A stretch of 64,000 nucleotides of DNA from Amborella trichopoda (lineage: Eukaryota; Streptophyta; Magnoliopsida; Amborellales; Amborellaceae), in NCBI RefSeq assembly GCF_000471905.2, contig NW_006496077.1:1641366-1705365 (forward strand), given 5' to 3'. Below, piece after piece: positions 1-13,896 of this stretch. The notes under the pieces were generated by a model, which saw only the letters and a list, made by a program, of their open reading frames with translations, was not told the origin of the DNA and searched no databases. Every line of letters starts with the position of its first letter. Within the stretch, counting starts at the first letter, position 1. Position numbers and translations under genes: made by a program.

Positions 1-2030
1 AATCATTATAATTCGTATGCATTATTCAAGCATGATCCACTCACTCCTTAGTTCACCTACTCTCGAAGTAGAAGCCCTATTCATCAGGCCAAGCCAATCC
101 CATTGTTTATGACCTCTACCATTCCTCAGGGCAATGACAAGTAGGAAAATCCACTTCATAATGCTCTCAAACTCACACACGGGTCCCCAGCGTGCTTTGG
201 AGTTTTCGATAGGCACTTACTATTCAAGACATCACTCACTAGTCTCATCATATGAATTTCAAGTAGTGCGACCCTCCCATTTCACTTTCACCTAACGCCA
301 TCCTATCATTCAGCAAGTTAGGGAACATTGTCGGCGTCACTTTTCTCAACATAACAGTACCCACAACCAATGAGTGTCCCATCGCGTAATAGTAGTATCA
401 CTATAACAGTATCCACTATCGATGAGTGTCCCATCGCGTAGTAGTCAGTATCACAGTTATCGTAACGTAATGGGTGTCTCATTGCGTAGTGGTTATCATC
501 ACAGTATCGTAACATGTTCGAGCATTAAATTTACTCATACTTAGTCTGTTCCTTATGACAGATAATTACAGTCTCATTATGCAAGGTCTGAGTCTTGTTC
601 AAAAATATTCAGCTATCATATATACTATGACACTTAGCATGAAACAGCCATCATATAAGGCTATCACATGGCACTTACACTTATCAATTAGCATTCATAA
701 TACTTTATCACATTAGCACTACGACATTTATCATGTAACATTTATCGTAGAGCTATAACATAGCATTTTCACTTATCGATTATCACTTATCGCATGGTCA
801 CAGAGCATTGTTCACATAACACCATGACACTTAACATGCAACATTCATCCCATGAAAACTATCACATAACATTTATACTTATCAATTATTACTCGTAACA
901 CTTTTCACTTGAATTGATCAGTGAATAGTTCTGTAAAAGAGTGCACAATTTCACCACATCTATAATCACGACATTCTCATGGAAAAAAGATATCCATTCT
1001 CAAACCATGGAGTGTTTTAGTATGGTTCCAACATAAATTTTGAAATAGACTCACTTATGGTCCATATAAAATTGATTTGAATACATTTGGGCAGATTTTG
1101 AGCACAAAACAATTTATTTCCAAGATGAGCACAAAACTGAAATTTTCTATGGTGAGTAACAGTTGCGTACCTTTCTTCTCCGGGGCATAACTCCCAATCT
1201 AGAGGGAGTTTCAAAATGATTTGAACATGCAACTTTAAGTTTACTCATAAATCTTTACAATAGTGGTGGTTTGAAGGTATTTTGACGTTATCTGATAGGT
1301 CAAGAGCTTGACCCGAAGTGAGTGACAGTTGCTGGAATTTTCGGTAAGTGTGAACAGTGGAATACCCTCACATTTTGTGGTATATCACTTCACTCATACA
1401 AAATTTTAACATGGTATAAAAAGAAAAATTGACCATTTGACTACTGAAAAGTTCAATACAAAAACCCTCACAGTTCCTGAAAATTCTTTTTGTAATTTTT
1501 GGCATACTTCAAATAACCCATGACATCTCACAAGCCAAGATAAACTTTAATGCAAGACCTTATTCATGTTAAACTAGTCTTGTAAGTGAGCTACTCCACA
1601 AATTTCCACAACTAACAAGTTTAAATACCACACTCAAGCAATCATTCAAACTAATTTTAACTCAATCACACCCATATCCTTCATTCTATCATTTTACTTA
1701 TCTTTATTACTCAAATTTGATCACTACCAAATTAAGTGATGCATAGATACTAAACCTACTTACATGATGTTTACAATGCCTTCAAACCTCCCACTTGTAG
1801 GCCACATCAAGCTCTAAGCAATGGCTTTCTCCAAGCGTAGAAGTTAACTCACGCTTTGGTTTTAGAGAGAGTGAGTATGAGAGCAAGAGAGGGAAATGGT
1901 AGTGAAAAGGAAGGGGAGAGGGGTTTAAGTACCCAATGTAGGTGGGATTCACTGTGGCTGACCAGGTGGGTGGAAATCAATGTGGCTGACTGTGGGCGGC
2001 GCTGACACGTACAACAGCAATCAAATCTTC
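1..2030. other. AT-rich intergenic sequence, short imperfect repeats, no gene
   Basis: Short ORFs here show no recognisable protein. At about 345-510 a ~60-bp unit containing atgagtgtcccatcgcgta recurs three times with changes. From 600 to 960 short phrases such as acacttatcaatta and tatcacat recur irregularly. The pattern suggests old LTR retrotransposon noncoding sequence, but I see no LTR ends or polyprotein. Confidence 0.35.
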
Positions 2031-2034
2031 CCTT

Positions 2035-2250
2035 TTCACTCACGGTGCTACATATGCACGGCGCTGCCTTCTCTTCTCACACGGCGTTACCTCTTTTCTG
2101 CCTTCACGCGCGGCATTACTTCTTCTCTGCCTTCACGCGCGACATTAGTCCTTTATACGCGCGATGTTAGTCCCTTCTTCTTCACGCACGGTGTTGCCTC
2201 TTCTCTCTCCCTCTCTCTCCTCTTTTCTCATGCGCGGCAATTGCCATGCA
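2035..2250 (+). repeat. GC-rich ~28-bp minisatellite
   Basis: Roughly seven imperfect copies of a unit built on ttctctgccttcacgcgcgg and cattactc. The array is much richer in CG dinucleotides than its surroundings. The open frame across it is a by-product of the repeat. Confidence 0.6.
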
Positions 2251-2289
2251 TGGATTTAACACTTCGACACGTGTGACAACAACTTTCCA

Positions 2290-5120
2290 TCATCTGAGTC
2301 TATTGATGTGCGTGTCTCATGTTTGATAAAGTTCGCAGTCCTTACAACACGATAAGTTTTAGGGTTTTTCCTCTAGTCAAGGTCGGTACGATTAGTTTCT
2401 CATTATGTCATGTGAGTCAGAGCTAGGGGATCAGCGGATCCCGGTTTGTGATATATATGTGTTTTGTATAAGCCATGTGTGAACATAACTTGGACCATAA
2501 GAGGTTGTAGGCCCAAAATCCCTTACACATGTCGCTTGCTTATAGCGTGTGCACAAACAACCGTATTTTGGGAGACCGTTCTGATATGGAAAGATCCACC
2601 TATCACAATTGTGCACGCGTTCTGAGAGAGGACCCTCGCATCCGTATGAGTGCATATCCTTGGGGGTACCTATAATCCACTAGACAACCTTGGGGTCGAT
2701 CTGACTATCGGCTAGCTTTTATAGGTCCCCTCAAGTTTGGACTAATGTCTGTAACACATAGGCACATGTTGGGTTGGTCTAAGAAATTGGATTGAATTTT
2801 TGGGTCTAGCCCAGTGGAGTACCTACAACCCGACCACTTACGGAACTGGGCCCGGATTTATTAGTAGTACCAAACATCTCACTTTTGAATTTGAAATGAG
2901 GGTGTTGTGCCACCCATTCCAAGTGGGTTTCTCTTGCTTCAAACCCACTCAAGATCCTTGAGGATTGGTTGGTCTTTGCTTTAAACACACTCAAGTTCCA
3001 CGTGGAGTGAAGCTTCCTCATATGAAAAGTCACTTTTAAAGGAGGGGACATGTCATAAGCTTATCCCCTTATCTCCTTTAAACTAATGAGAGGCCCCCAT
3101 TTCAAATATCAAAACTGTGAGCAAATCACAAGATATGAGAATTAAATAAATCATGAAAGTAAGAAATCTCTATGCTTACACATGTGATCTAACACTTGCC
3201 ACCCCACATGTGACTCACTCGAGGGCCTTAAATTACTTTAAACTTATCCATATTATGTCTTATATCCAAACAAGGTCCTACACCAAGTTTTATTTTTTCC
3301 ATGTCATGCCCAAAGGGCGATGATGTGGCTGCCCTTTGGGATGCACGTGTGGCACACTGACCATTTGTGAGCCACACGCCACATGTACGGGAGTCCTTAA
3401 TTGGAATTACTACACGACAAAATTTCTCAAACCATTTTCTTTTGAAATTCCCATAAATCATCTAAATTTACAATAAATCGATTTTCATCATTTCACATCA
3501 AAACATTAGGTTCAATGATGGTGATTTGATGATGCTGAATTGAATGGTGTAGATTCAATGTTTTTGAAAATTAGGGTTTGAGGGAACATTTAATATTATT
3601 GAATGAATGTGAAGGTGGTATGTGGGGATGGTGACAAATGTGTGATCATTAATCACTATCCATGTGATAGTCATCAATGGTGACTAAGTAGGCTCGGACT
3701 TTAGCTTCTCTCAACCCTTGGATCACCCAATGGGTGGTTGAGATCTAATCTAAAAAAAAGAGCCTACATGAAAATTCTATAAATAAGACTACTTCTCACT
3801 TGAATTGAAGTTTTGTTAGTTCATATTTTTAATCTCTAAACTCATCTCTCATGGGTTTCCACGCCCCACTCTTGGGCTTTTGTCCATTCACACTTGAATG
3901 TGTAAGCACCCCTTTGATTGTTGTTGAGTCTTCGTTTATGATGAAACCCTTGTATAATCTTCATCACACACCATCTATTATTAGATGCGTGCCTTTGAGC
4001 ATTGTTAGGGTGCTATTATGCCTAAAAAAAATCTTGCTGGAATTTTCTATAAACCACCTTGTTACAGCCTCTCAAGGTCAAAAATAGTGTCACCTTCTCC
4101 ATGCTTTTGCCCCATGATGAAGCCAATGTGTCCTAAGCTTAATCGTGCACCATCCTTAGTTTGATGGATATTTTTTGCAAGGTTTTGGTCGCTGTTATCA
4201 TCAAGATGTGCTGCTGGAAATTATCGTGAGCCCTTTGTTATACCATCTCCATGGACATAGATGAGGTTGCCCTTTGCAAGTGTTGAACTCAAGATGAAGG
4301 TATATTGTTCATAACCTCATCCCTTACCTCCATTCAGTTTTTCTCCATTGTTTCTATGATATTTAGCTGTTGTAATTTTTGAAATAGAGTGAGCTTGGTT
4401 CATTCATTAGTTATGCTTTCAAGTGATTAAAAGTTATGGTTGTAAAGGCCTTTCACATTGTGTTTTGTTGGCATAATTTTTACACCGTGCTGGAAATGCA
4501 AACATAGAAGCATAACAGTGAGCTATAGACTAGCTCCTTACACCAAAATTGGTCTTTTTTTGTCCAATAGAGGTTAGGATCCTTGAACCAAGGTGTAGGG
4601 CCGAAGCTAGTGTGTTACGAGCTCGTTTGAGCCATGTTTTCTCCCATTTGTTTATGTTAGTCTTATCCCCAATCTTAAGATGATTTTTGGATTTATATGA
4701 GATGAGAAATTTGTCATGTGGTGGTAAAGAAATTTGCTTTCCATGATTAAATCGAAACAGAACCCTCTTGCACTATCGAGAGTGGGTGATAGTCAATGGT
4801 TGTACTTATATATCGTAGTAGTTTTCGCACGGTGGTTATTGTGAAATCAGCTTTCCAATGATACTTTAAGCTCATATGCATTTACTTTAGTCTTTAATTT
4901 GTTATATTTTGTTTCATTCGAAATGTAAGACACTATGCTCGAATTATAATGGCATAGTTATCATTGAAGACTATTGTATTTATTTGTTGTAATAGTTGGT
5001 AGTGAGTGGGGGTTTTCACAGGGTGAAATGAAATATTGTATAAGTCTTTTGTAAAAAACAAAATTTACATGCCTTGTGTGATACCCTTGATACTACTTCA
5101 AGCCCTACATCATTTGATCC
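2290..5120. other. No gene seen
   Basis: Intergenic, moderately AT-rich. Short ORFs lack coding character. A run of about 300 bases near 2790-3060 and sequence near 4080-4300 read like decayed repeat, without terminal features I can define. Confidence 0.35.
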
Positions 5121-5184
5121 CGAAATCAAGTGCATAACTTTTGGGATGGCTCATCTAGCTTCCAGAGGCCAGCACCATGACTAG

Positions 5185-5370
5185 TAACGCCAAAGTTGGG
5201 GGTACCCATGTCAGCTGAAAAATAAATTATGGGGGTCCCAACTTCAGAGTTGGGGGTACCCATGTCAACACAAAAATAGATGGAGGTCTGAACGCCAAAG
5301 TTGGGGGTGCCCACGTCAACACAGAAACAGGCAATGGTGGTCTTAATGCCAAAGTTGGGAGGAGCAACAC
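5185..5370 (-). repeat. ~54-bp minisatellite
   Basis: Three to four copies of a unit containing aaagttgggggtacccatgtc. In the minus frame it would read as a repeat around MGTPNFGV, but this is probably not a real protein because the frame has no gene context. Confidence 0.6.
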
Positions 5371-5414
5371 CATGAAGTTCGTGGATCAAGTTACAAGCTT
5401 GCAAGCAGACATCA

Positions 5415-5735
5415 AGTGTCAGAATGCAGCTGAAAGAGGCTTGATTATCTCAGTGATGGGGTGGCAACACTAAGCATCATGATAAAGAACACCCCAAGAT
5501 CATTTGCTCAAGTTACCAGCAAATGTCATACCTTGTAATGCAATTGGAAAAAAAATGACTACTCGGCGATAAGGGTGGCCACATCGCTGAACATGACCAG
5601 CAACGCCCCAAAATCATTAGCTCAAATTACCAACACATCATATCTCACAATGCGGATCACGCTAGCAATGATTATCTCGGTTATGGGCGTGCTGACGTCG
5701 AGCATCATGATCAGAATCGCCTCAAGGGATCTTGA
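5415..5735 (+). repeat. ~140-bp imperfect direct repeat, two copies
   Basis: The segment with ttatctcagtgatggggtg, catcatgat and atcatttgctcaagttacca is followed by a diverged second copy with attatctcggttatgggcgtg and atcattagctcaaattacca. Likely a retroelement remnant. Confidence 0.45.
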
Positions 5736-5739
5736 ACTA

Positions 5740-8700
5740 GAGCTACCTGTAGTGATGCCCAGCGTCCCTGAACATCTAACATGTCACTATCTTAAATAGT
5801 GCTTCATTAATGAGGGGGATGCAATCCGTGGTAATGCCCCCATCAACGTCAGCACTAACGAATCAATTTTGAAATGATTGATCAACGTTAAGCTTTGATG
5901 TCATTGGTAGCAACCAATGGCTGGAAATGAATGGCCTAGATTAGATCATGGTTTTGTGGAATTGTTGAATGGACCCTTATCGATAAATATAGCCCCAGCA
6001 CCCCCCAAGCCCCACCCCCATCACCATTTTTATCTCCCAAAAATTCCGAGTTGGTGCTGAAACTCTATCGCACCTAATACCAACCCTGAGCCCTTAATCC
6101 CAATATTCCTTGAAACCCTAAATCTATATCAATACCAATTGCTCCTGTTCAGTGGACTCCGAAGGACAGGAAAAAGGCATCGCATGAAGCTTGATTCTGA
6201 GTCAGCGGGTGCCGAGCCTAGAGGCCCAGCTTGAGGTTCGCCCCCTCCTCTTCTCTTTCTTTTCATATTTTGTGTATTTATAAAACATTTTCTCAATCTC
6301 CCCCTCTTTTCTCGTAAAACCCCTCTTTCATGCCTTCTTGCAAATTTTCAAGTTTACTGCTTCACGATCTGGCACCAACGGTAATCCGTATGAGAGTGGT
6401 TTCATGGTCAGTCTCTCATCTGAGTTACAATTCGACGAGACCCTTTATTCCTTCCACTGATTAACGAGTTTAAACGGAAAACAAGGCGGAGGTTACATTT
6501 GCTCTGCCAAAAATTCATATATAAACAGAAGCAAAGCGACATCTTTTTCTTGATCCACATTCTTCATAGAGTCTATAAGGTTATAGACATCTTTTTTTAA
6601 AAATGGAAATTGTCCACATGCAACATCCTTTTCTATTTTAAGCCCACACATAATATCTTTATAAACCAACTTTTTCAAGGTTTAATATACAACACTTGTC
6701 TCTTTCAGATATTCTTTACAATCTAAAAGGCGCCTCACTTCTTGTGGTTGCAATAAGTTGTGACTGTGTTCATTCACAATTGTTATGACTTACCAATATG
6801 AGAAACCTGACAGAATTTTTTTGTAATTGTCATGTGGATGCCACAACCACATCTTGGTGGCTTGAAATTCCTTTCTCCTACCATTTTTCTTGGTCCCTTA
6901 TGTGTCATGTGGCCAGCAAGGTGACATGCATAAAACCTTTAAAACAATATTGTCTTTTTTTTATTGGAAAAGGTTTATATATACCCGAGGGGCTAAACAA
7001 TCAAATTAAAGCCCACCTCAAAAATTTCACAAGAAGAGGTTGTTTAGGTTGTTTTGATGCCCAAATATCCTCAAATTGATCATCTTGACATCAAGATGCA
7101 TGCACATGAGAAAAAAAGTCGAATACGTTTTGTTCGTCATCTTACTCAAATAACATCAAATTAATTATTTTGTTGGTCATCTTACTCATATACGATTATT
7201 ACTTAAATAATAATAGGTGCAATATATTTATTGGCCATCTTACTCATATATAATTGGTATTATTTTATAATTAAATACGTTATAAATAATAATAATATGA
7301 GTGGAACATATTTCATTCATCTTGCTCATAGTTTATTATTATTATTTAAGAATTATGTTAGAATATGTGTCAATCAAAATTTGAGTGTAAAATTTATAAG
7401 ATCTGAACTGGATGAAAGCAGGCTTGGGGTGTGGTGGTAGTAGCGAAACTAAACATGTACACAAGATTGTGTAGACCACCTGGAGTTAGTAGAAACCACT
7501 TGCATGATAGGGAGGGCATGAAGCTCGTGTCAAGACCCAAAAAAAACACTTGGATGACATTCGGGGGAAACAACATTAGTCATGGTGGCATCAGTACACC
7601 TAGCCATGAAATCTAGGCATGGTGGCGGCATTAGGTATAGGTCATGCAGGCAACAAATGGGACGTGGTGGTGAGAGAGCGTACCACACACTAGGTTACAT
7701 GGTGGTTGCAGGAGGACCGACCATGTGTGCATGATGGGAAGGTTGGTGGTTGAAATGGACACAATCAATGTGTGGAGATGGGTATCGGTTGGAACTGTAG
7801 TTTATGGGGACCCAGTTAAGTTCAAGCATCCAATGAGGACGTCGGAGTTTAGGATTGTGGAGGCCTATAAGACCCTTTTTCTCTGTAAGCCTCATGTGAC
7901 CCATGTGATATATGTGTTCAAGCAGCCAGGTACAAAAGGCCTGGTGCAAGGGTACGACAATGCGGACAAGTGTAAACTGATAGGAGGAAACCAAGGGCCT
8001 GACAATTGGGGACCTTGGGGTGACCAATGGAATGCAGTCAACATGCATAGGGCCGTGGTGCACGACCAAGTGAGTGGAGCATGATGAGAGCAGGCGGTAC
8101 ACGACCATAGGCCGGCAATGTGCGACTGAGGATTGGTGGCACTTTACCCTTGTAAGTATGCACTTCTGCTATGTGGTGCCACTAAGAGACGAGGCATGCA
8201 AGCATTGCCCACTTGGGCGCTAGCACGGGCTAGCCTATGAAATAGTAATCATCAAATTATAAAAGGAATGGCTAAATTAGTTTAACAATAAATTGTCAAA
8301 ACCAGGTTTTACATTTAGATGAATCAAATAGGGGATTTGTTACATGCTAGGTTCAACCGGATGCCCAAATGGCATTGTTCCTAAAACCATGTCTTACAAA
8401 TCCTAGAATTTGTATTCCTAGGATTGATCCATATCTAGGTGTAGCAAATACCAGGTTCCAAACGACCTATGAAATACTCTAGGTGGTTATTTGGATACCC
8501 ATTTGCAAGAGAAAACGGTGGGAGTTGGGACACCTTTAAAAGGGGAGGTTGTTTATTTTGAGTCCTTCCCGTCTCTCTCAAAAAAGTTCAAGGAGCATAC
8601 CTAGATTCTTTCTTTTTAGAATTCGTATTTCTTTCCATCTGATCCAACCCTAAAGATCCGATATTGCCGTGTGAGAACTCTCAAGCCCTCTACTGATCAC

Positions 8701-9340
8701 CTTGGGATTTGCATTCTAAACCATACTTCTAACTCTGGCAATTAAAAGAAGGAGACCTACGGTGGCGATATCAAACTCTAGATGCCACATAAATGAATGA
8801 TCAATATTCAAAAAAGAAAATTTGATATGGAAAAAGTACATAACTTCCATCCAATCCTCATAGTTGAATTTTATGGTGGTTTCCACTGCATCGGGATCAA
8901 TATCCAACCATACTCCAACTAGGTATATAGTCCATATACAATATATTTACAGGGTGACCATATGACCGCCGTACATGTAGCGGGTTAACTCATTTTAACA
9001 TAATATTACCACTTACATATGTAAGGAAAAGTGTAATACATAGAAGCCACCATTAAACTTGGCCTTTTGGATGTGAAATCGTTGGTCCAAAGTGTATACA
9101 ATCCCCATATATATAAGCATACACAAATGTTTAAAAACCGCTGGTCTAGATTGGAATTGCCCAATCTGGACCGAGATTCAAGCGTGACCGATTACGTTCT
9201 TGGGTTGAATCATTTTTCTATGTTAGTGACTCTTTTTACTATTGCTTTGGGGCCAATTTGGATATCCATTTATGAGAAGATTCGTTTCCTTAGAGATCGG
9301 GCATTTCTTCAGTTTGGATGTCTTTTGAAGATCGAGTATA
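5740..9340. other. No gene recognised
   Basis: Overlapping ORFs of 119 and 137 codons lie on opposite strands at 7695-8108. I recognise neither. The segment has higher GC than its flanks and could be an old gene or TE fragment. The rest is AT-rich noncoding sequence. Confidence 0.3.
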
Positions 9341-9352
9341 CATCTCCGCACG

Positions 9353-9353
9353 G

Positions 9354-9390
<37 letters not shown>

Positions 9391-9415
9391 CAATAATAAC
9401 AACAAAAACAATTAT
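9353..9415 (+). repeat. Microsatellite (GATAAT)n passing into (ATA/ACA)n
   Basis: About five GATAAT repeats followed by AAT and AAC runs. Confidence 0.8.
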
Positions 9416-12171
9416 AGATCACCTTAATCTATCAATAAATTATGCGTAGTAATTTAAACTTTTTCCCCAATCAGTATGATGAGAATCGTGCAAAACGAGA
9501 ATGTCATAAATTTTTGGAAACACATCTTCCAGGCAATACAAACAGTGGACATGCATCTTCTAGATCTCTTATTAGATACTATCCAAGCAGTCGACACCTA
9601 TATTCTTATCAGTTGTTATTTAAACAGTGGACCCCCATATTCTAGGACTGTTGATTTAATTTGTATCTCCATGTATCCAAACGGGCCCTAATGGAGTACA
9701 TTGCATATATTTGTCCAAGTGTTTTATTTTAAATAGGGTGTGCCTTACATCTTGTCTACAGCAATCAGAGAACCTTTGATCTATCGCTATAAAACTAGTT
9801 AATTAAATTTTTTATAGAGTTGTGAGAACGGTCAAATTATGATTTAAAAACTAATTAACCTCAAAAGACCAATTTCTGTTCAAATCAATTTTTTTTTTTT
9901 GGTAAGTCAGTGTAGGAGAGGCCCCCTATTCATTTTTGTTTTTATTATTAATAAAAAATTAAAAGAGAAACAACTCATTACTTTGCAACCCTACAAAAAG
10001 GCAGTTGTGCCAGATCATGAACTAAAACCAGGGAAATAAAGTCCGTCGAACGAAAGCGCCAAACAGTAGCTTCAGAACTAAATGAGGATTTCTTGGCAAG
10101 GGCATCAGCCACCATGTTAGCCCACGAAAGATATTGGAAATTGACCACATACGATAGGAAAGTCTGTACCAGCAATTCTCTGCAATTGTATATATATAAC
10201 ATCCATGGAGCTTGACAATGATAATTTCTCTTGAAATCATTGGAAATGCTAACTTGATCTTTTTGTCAAAATAAAGGAAATCTGCTACAAAATTAAGTCT
10301 ACTTAAAATATTCAAACTAACCGAAATTAAAGAAAAAAATGAAATAAAAGTTTAAACTCGAGACGCCCGAAGTTAGTGGTGCTGCCCGTATCAAGACCGC
10401 AGGTTATTTACGTGTCTTTGCCTTCACTTTTTCTATTAGAAATTGGTTGACTTTCCCATTTGATATGCTGGAAATATTGGCTATGGATGGTTTTTGTTTT
10501 GTTTTTTTGGGTGAGTACTATGGATGTATGAGAGAGGTTAGCATTGAATTAAGTGTTTCGTATCTTAAATCTAAGGTCATGGCTTCTAGGATCTAATGTT
10601 TGATGGCTAAAGTTCTAAGCTAAGGTTAAGAGGATCTAGGCTAGGGCTTTATTCTCTAGGATTTTTTGTTTAAGTATCTTGGGGGTTAGTCTTCTTAAGT
10701 GTAGGTTTACTTTCGGATTAGGTCTCTACATCTAAGATTATGTGTTGGTCTATTGAATGATCTGAAATAGAACCCTTATATAGGCTTCAAAAGTTTGTTC
10801 TAAGTCAGTCAAAAATGATTTCTAATGGATTTTTACAGAAAATTTGAGTTAACAAAGTCAAAAGGTTTAGATGCAACAAAAAGTGGTGTTTTCAGACTTT
10901 TAATCTAGAGGCCACAAAAACTAGCGTCTAAAACATGGTTGGCTAATTTTTTGGGATTTCGCTGATGTTCTTGATCCAAATTCCGTATTTTCTTGAGCAT
11001 ACTTATCTCGAAAGATTTTATCTAAGTCGGTTTTTCTATTTTCTAGTGTTTAGGATGACGAGATTTTAAAATGGTTTCCTAGGGTTTTAATATTATCTTG
11101 GAGATTCTCTATAATGTTCTAGGAGGTTGGGACCATGGTCCAAAGGACCATATAAAAGATAGACTATGGTGTATTTAGATAGGATGGTCCCTAAGGGTCT
11201 ACAAGGTATTTCTAAGGCACTTTTAGAGATTTAACATTAAGAAAAATAACCAAATTCAAAATGGTATATCTACACATCTTAAAAGGTAAACGATGGTTCT
11301 AAACCCATAACCTTGCAGCTGCTTGCTGGAGGACCTACCGATGTACTCGCTCCACACCATGTGCCTTTAAATTGTGATATAAATTAGAATTGCACTTTAT
11401 TCAATTCTTATTTATTTTTTTATTTTATGGGATGATGGATGCAGACCAATCCGATTAGCAATCTGGCCAGATGATATGCCCCTCCGATCCGGGTTTTAAA
11501 AAACTAGTCATAACATATATGTACGTGGGATGTGCCATATAAGTATCAAAATTACAATAATTATAAGTGATACCACTCATATACAAGATATAACTCACAT
11601 ATACTATTATATCATTAAGGAAAAAATTTATATAAAGTTGCAATTTTAAACTGTATAATTAAGATGCAACTTAAAAATCCATCGAAAAAAGTGTTTTGAG
11701 TTTGGGAACCTTTTAATTGATCATGTCAACATCGAAATATATGGATAAAATAAAAAATAAAAACATTTAAGTCAAACATAATGCATCTTGCAATATATTA
11801 TCTAAGATCGTTTCAAGATTTTCATGTGTATTGCTTGATTTGATCCATTTTTTGAATTAAAAGTTTTATAAAATAGATCCTCAAATCATCCCAAGAATTT
11901 TCGCCTCCAAAATCGTATCTTACAGTGAGGTGCACATTTCCAATGTCGCAACCTAATGCAAACCACACCCGTTAGTTAATATCCAGCATGGTAATACATG
12001 ATATCGCCATAATAATACGAACCACTATCATATTTTCAGCACACAGTGACCAACACAAATATTACATTTATGAGGTGGAAAATGTGTTAACAACGTGGTT
12101 TGCATGATGCACAGTGCAAAACCTAGTAATTTTACTGTGTACGGTTATGTATGACTAGTCAAATAAGTAAT
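9416..12171. other. No gene seen; AT-rich flank
   Basis: No coding similarity seen. The stretch at about 11600-11830 is an inverted relative of 25860-26120 and of 56820-56960 (shared: gatgcaac, aaatccatcga, atcttgcaatatattatct), so it belongs to a dispersed repeat family. Confidence 0.35.
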
Positions 12172-12179
12172 GTTGTAAC

Positions 12180-13888
12180 CAGGGTTTGAAAACTCGTCAA
12201 GTCGAGTCGGATTCATTTGGTTCGACTCGAGAATCGTCTACAACCAAGCCGGTTTCACGAAAAAACAAGGAATCGCTCGTGTCCAGAGAGAATCAGGCGA
12301 TTCCCAAAAGAGAGAACCCCAAAAGACAGAACCGGGCGATTCCCTTTTGGGAATCGCGAGTCTTACACGTGGCCTCTTCACGGGAGCAACACGTGGTACC
12401 TAAAAATCCTCCACACGTGGTAATTCACCTCACATGTCGGCCCCATCGTTTTTCTACACGCGCAATGCAACATCTATTACACATGAATTTATAGAGAACA
12501 AAACAAAGCTTATCCTTCGATGAGAGATAATTTCCACAAAAGATCATTAAAGCAAGACGATTGAATATATATTTTATAGTAGCTAATAACATCACATTAG
12601 GGAACGAGACGGTGTTGGTTGACATCTACAATTTTTCGGTGGACGTCTAGACTTCGAACCCCTTAGCGCGCGTCCTCGTTTATATTTTTGTTGTCAAAAG
12701 AATAAGCAAAGGCAGAAAATACTGTTGTAAAAAAATAGAAAAAATAAAAAATAAAAGGCTTTTCAAGATAAAGATAAAAAAGATAATACAACATTTTTTT
12801 ATTTTTCTTGTAAAAAAAATACAAAGTTATATAACAAGTATTTTTTGCAAAAAAATAAAACAAAATGCATCAAAAATAAAATGCACTTTGGCAACATCAT
12901 TTTTTTATTTTTCTTGTAAAAAAAATAAAAATTAATACAAGCAAAAAAAAATGTGATACAACATCTTCTTCTTTTGTCAAAAAAAAAAAGAAGATAATCA
13001 ACAAGTATCATATTTTTCTTGTAAAAAAAAAAAAATAATAACACAATAAGTATTTCTTGTCAAAAAAATAAAAGGTATTTATTAATACAACCTAGGAATA
13101 AATGGTCTAATTATATTTTTTATTTTTATAACATGATGGTCTTTAACATAAATTTAGTAATATTAATTTAAATATAGGATTCATACAATGAGGCCATTTG
13201 AATCTCTCTCTGTCTACTAACAATCTCTTCCACTAATTTATTTTAGAAACCTAAAAAATTAAAGAAAATTGGTACGCATTCTAATAATTTCTTCATTGAT
13301 AACCAAATATTTTATTTTATTTATTAATTTTTGTATTATAAATCATGTAGTGTACTATTTTTATTACAGTTGTCAATAATACATTATAAATTAGATGATA
13401 TTATAAAATATTTTGAATTTGTTATTATTTTTATAATAAAATAATTATAAAATATTGTTGATATATAATATTACAGTTAGTTAGGTTGTAATAATTTGGA
13501 TTTTTTTAGCATATTAGGGTTTTCCGCCAATTTGAAATTTTAGTGGCCAATTTTTCATCGATTTAGTCAACTCTTTATTGTAGTCCATATATGATTATAT
13601 ACTTAATCCATGATAATTCTATGATTTCTTTTGTGTGATGTAAATTTAATGATCAACATAAGTTCATACAAGGAAAGAACATCCCAATATTCATAAATTG
13701 ATGAAAACAATAAAAGATAATAATGCAATACCCTTATTTCTTATTGGATTCCTAAAAAACATATTTATAATGAATTTTAATAATTTTTTTTAATTTTTTT
13801 AAAGCTTAATCCGAACGATTTAGCCCGATCCGAAATCCGGATCAATTTTTGAAATGTCCGATCCGGGTCACCGATCCGTTAAACATTG
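12180..13888. mobile_element. Non-autonomous hAT-like element with 8-bp TSD
   Basis: Bounded by the direct repeat GTTGTAAC at 12172-12179 and 13889-13896. Left end CAGGGTTTGAAAACTCG; right end, read inward, CAATGTTTAACGGATCGG. An 8-bp duplication with CA-G ends is typical of hAT. Subterminal regions are rich in GAATCG/GATCCG words; the interior is AT-rich with many T/A runs and no transposase frame. The element at 54394-55605 is a relative with shared 3' internal sequence. Confidence 0.8.
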
Positions 13889-13896
13889 GTTGTAAC

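Noticed and set aside
7695-8108. Overlapping 119- and 137-codon ORFs as a gene
   Set aside because: No recognisable domain, opposite strands equally open, no splice context.
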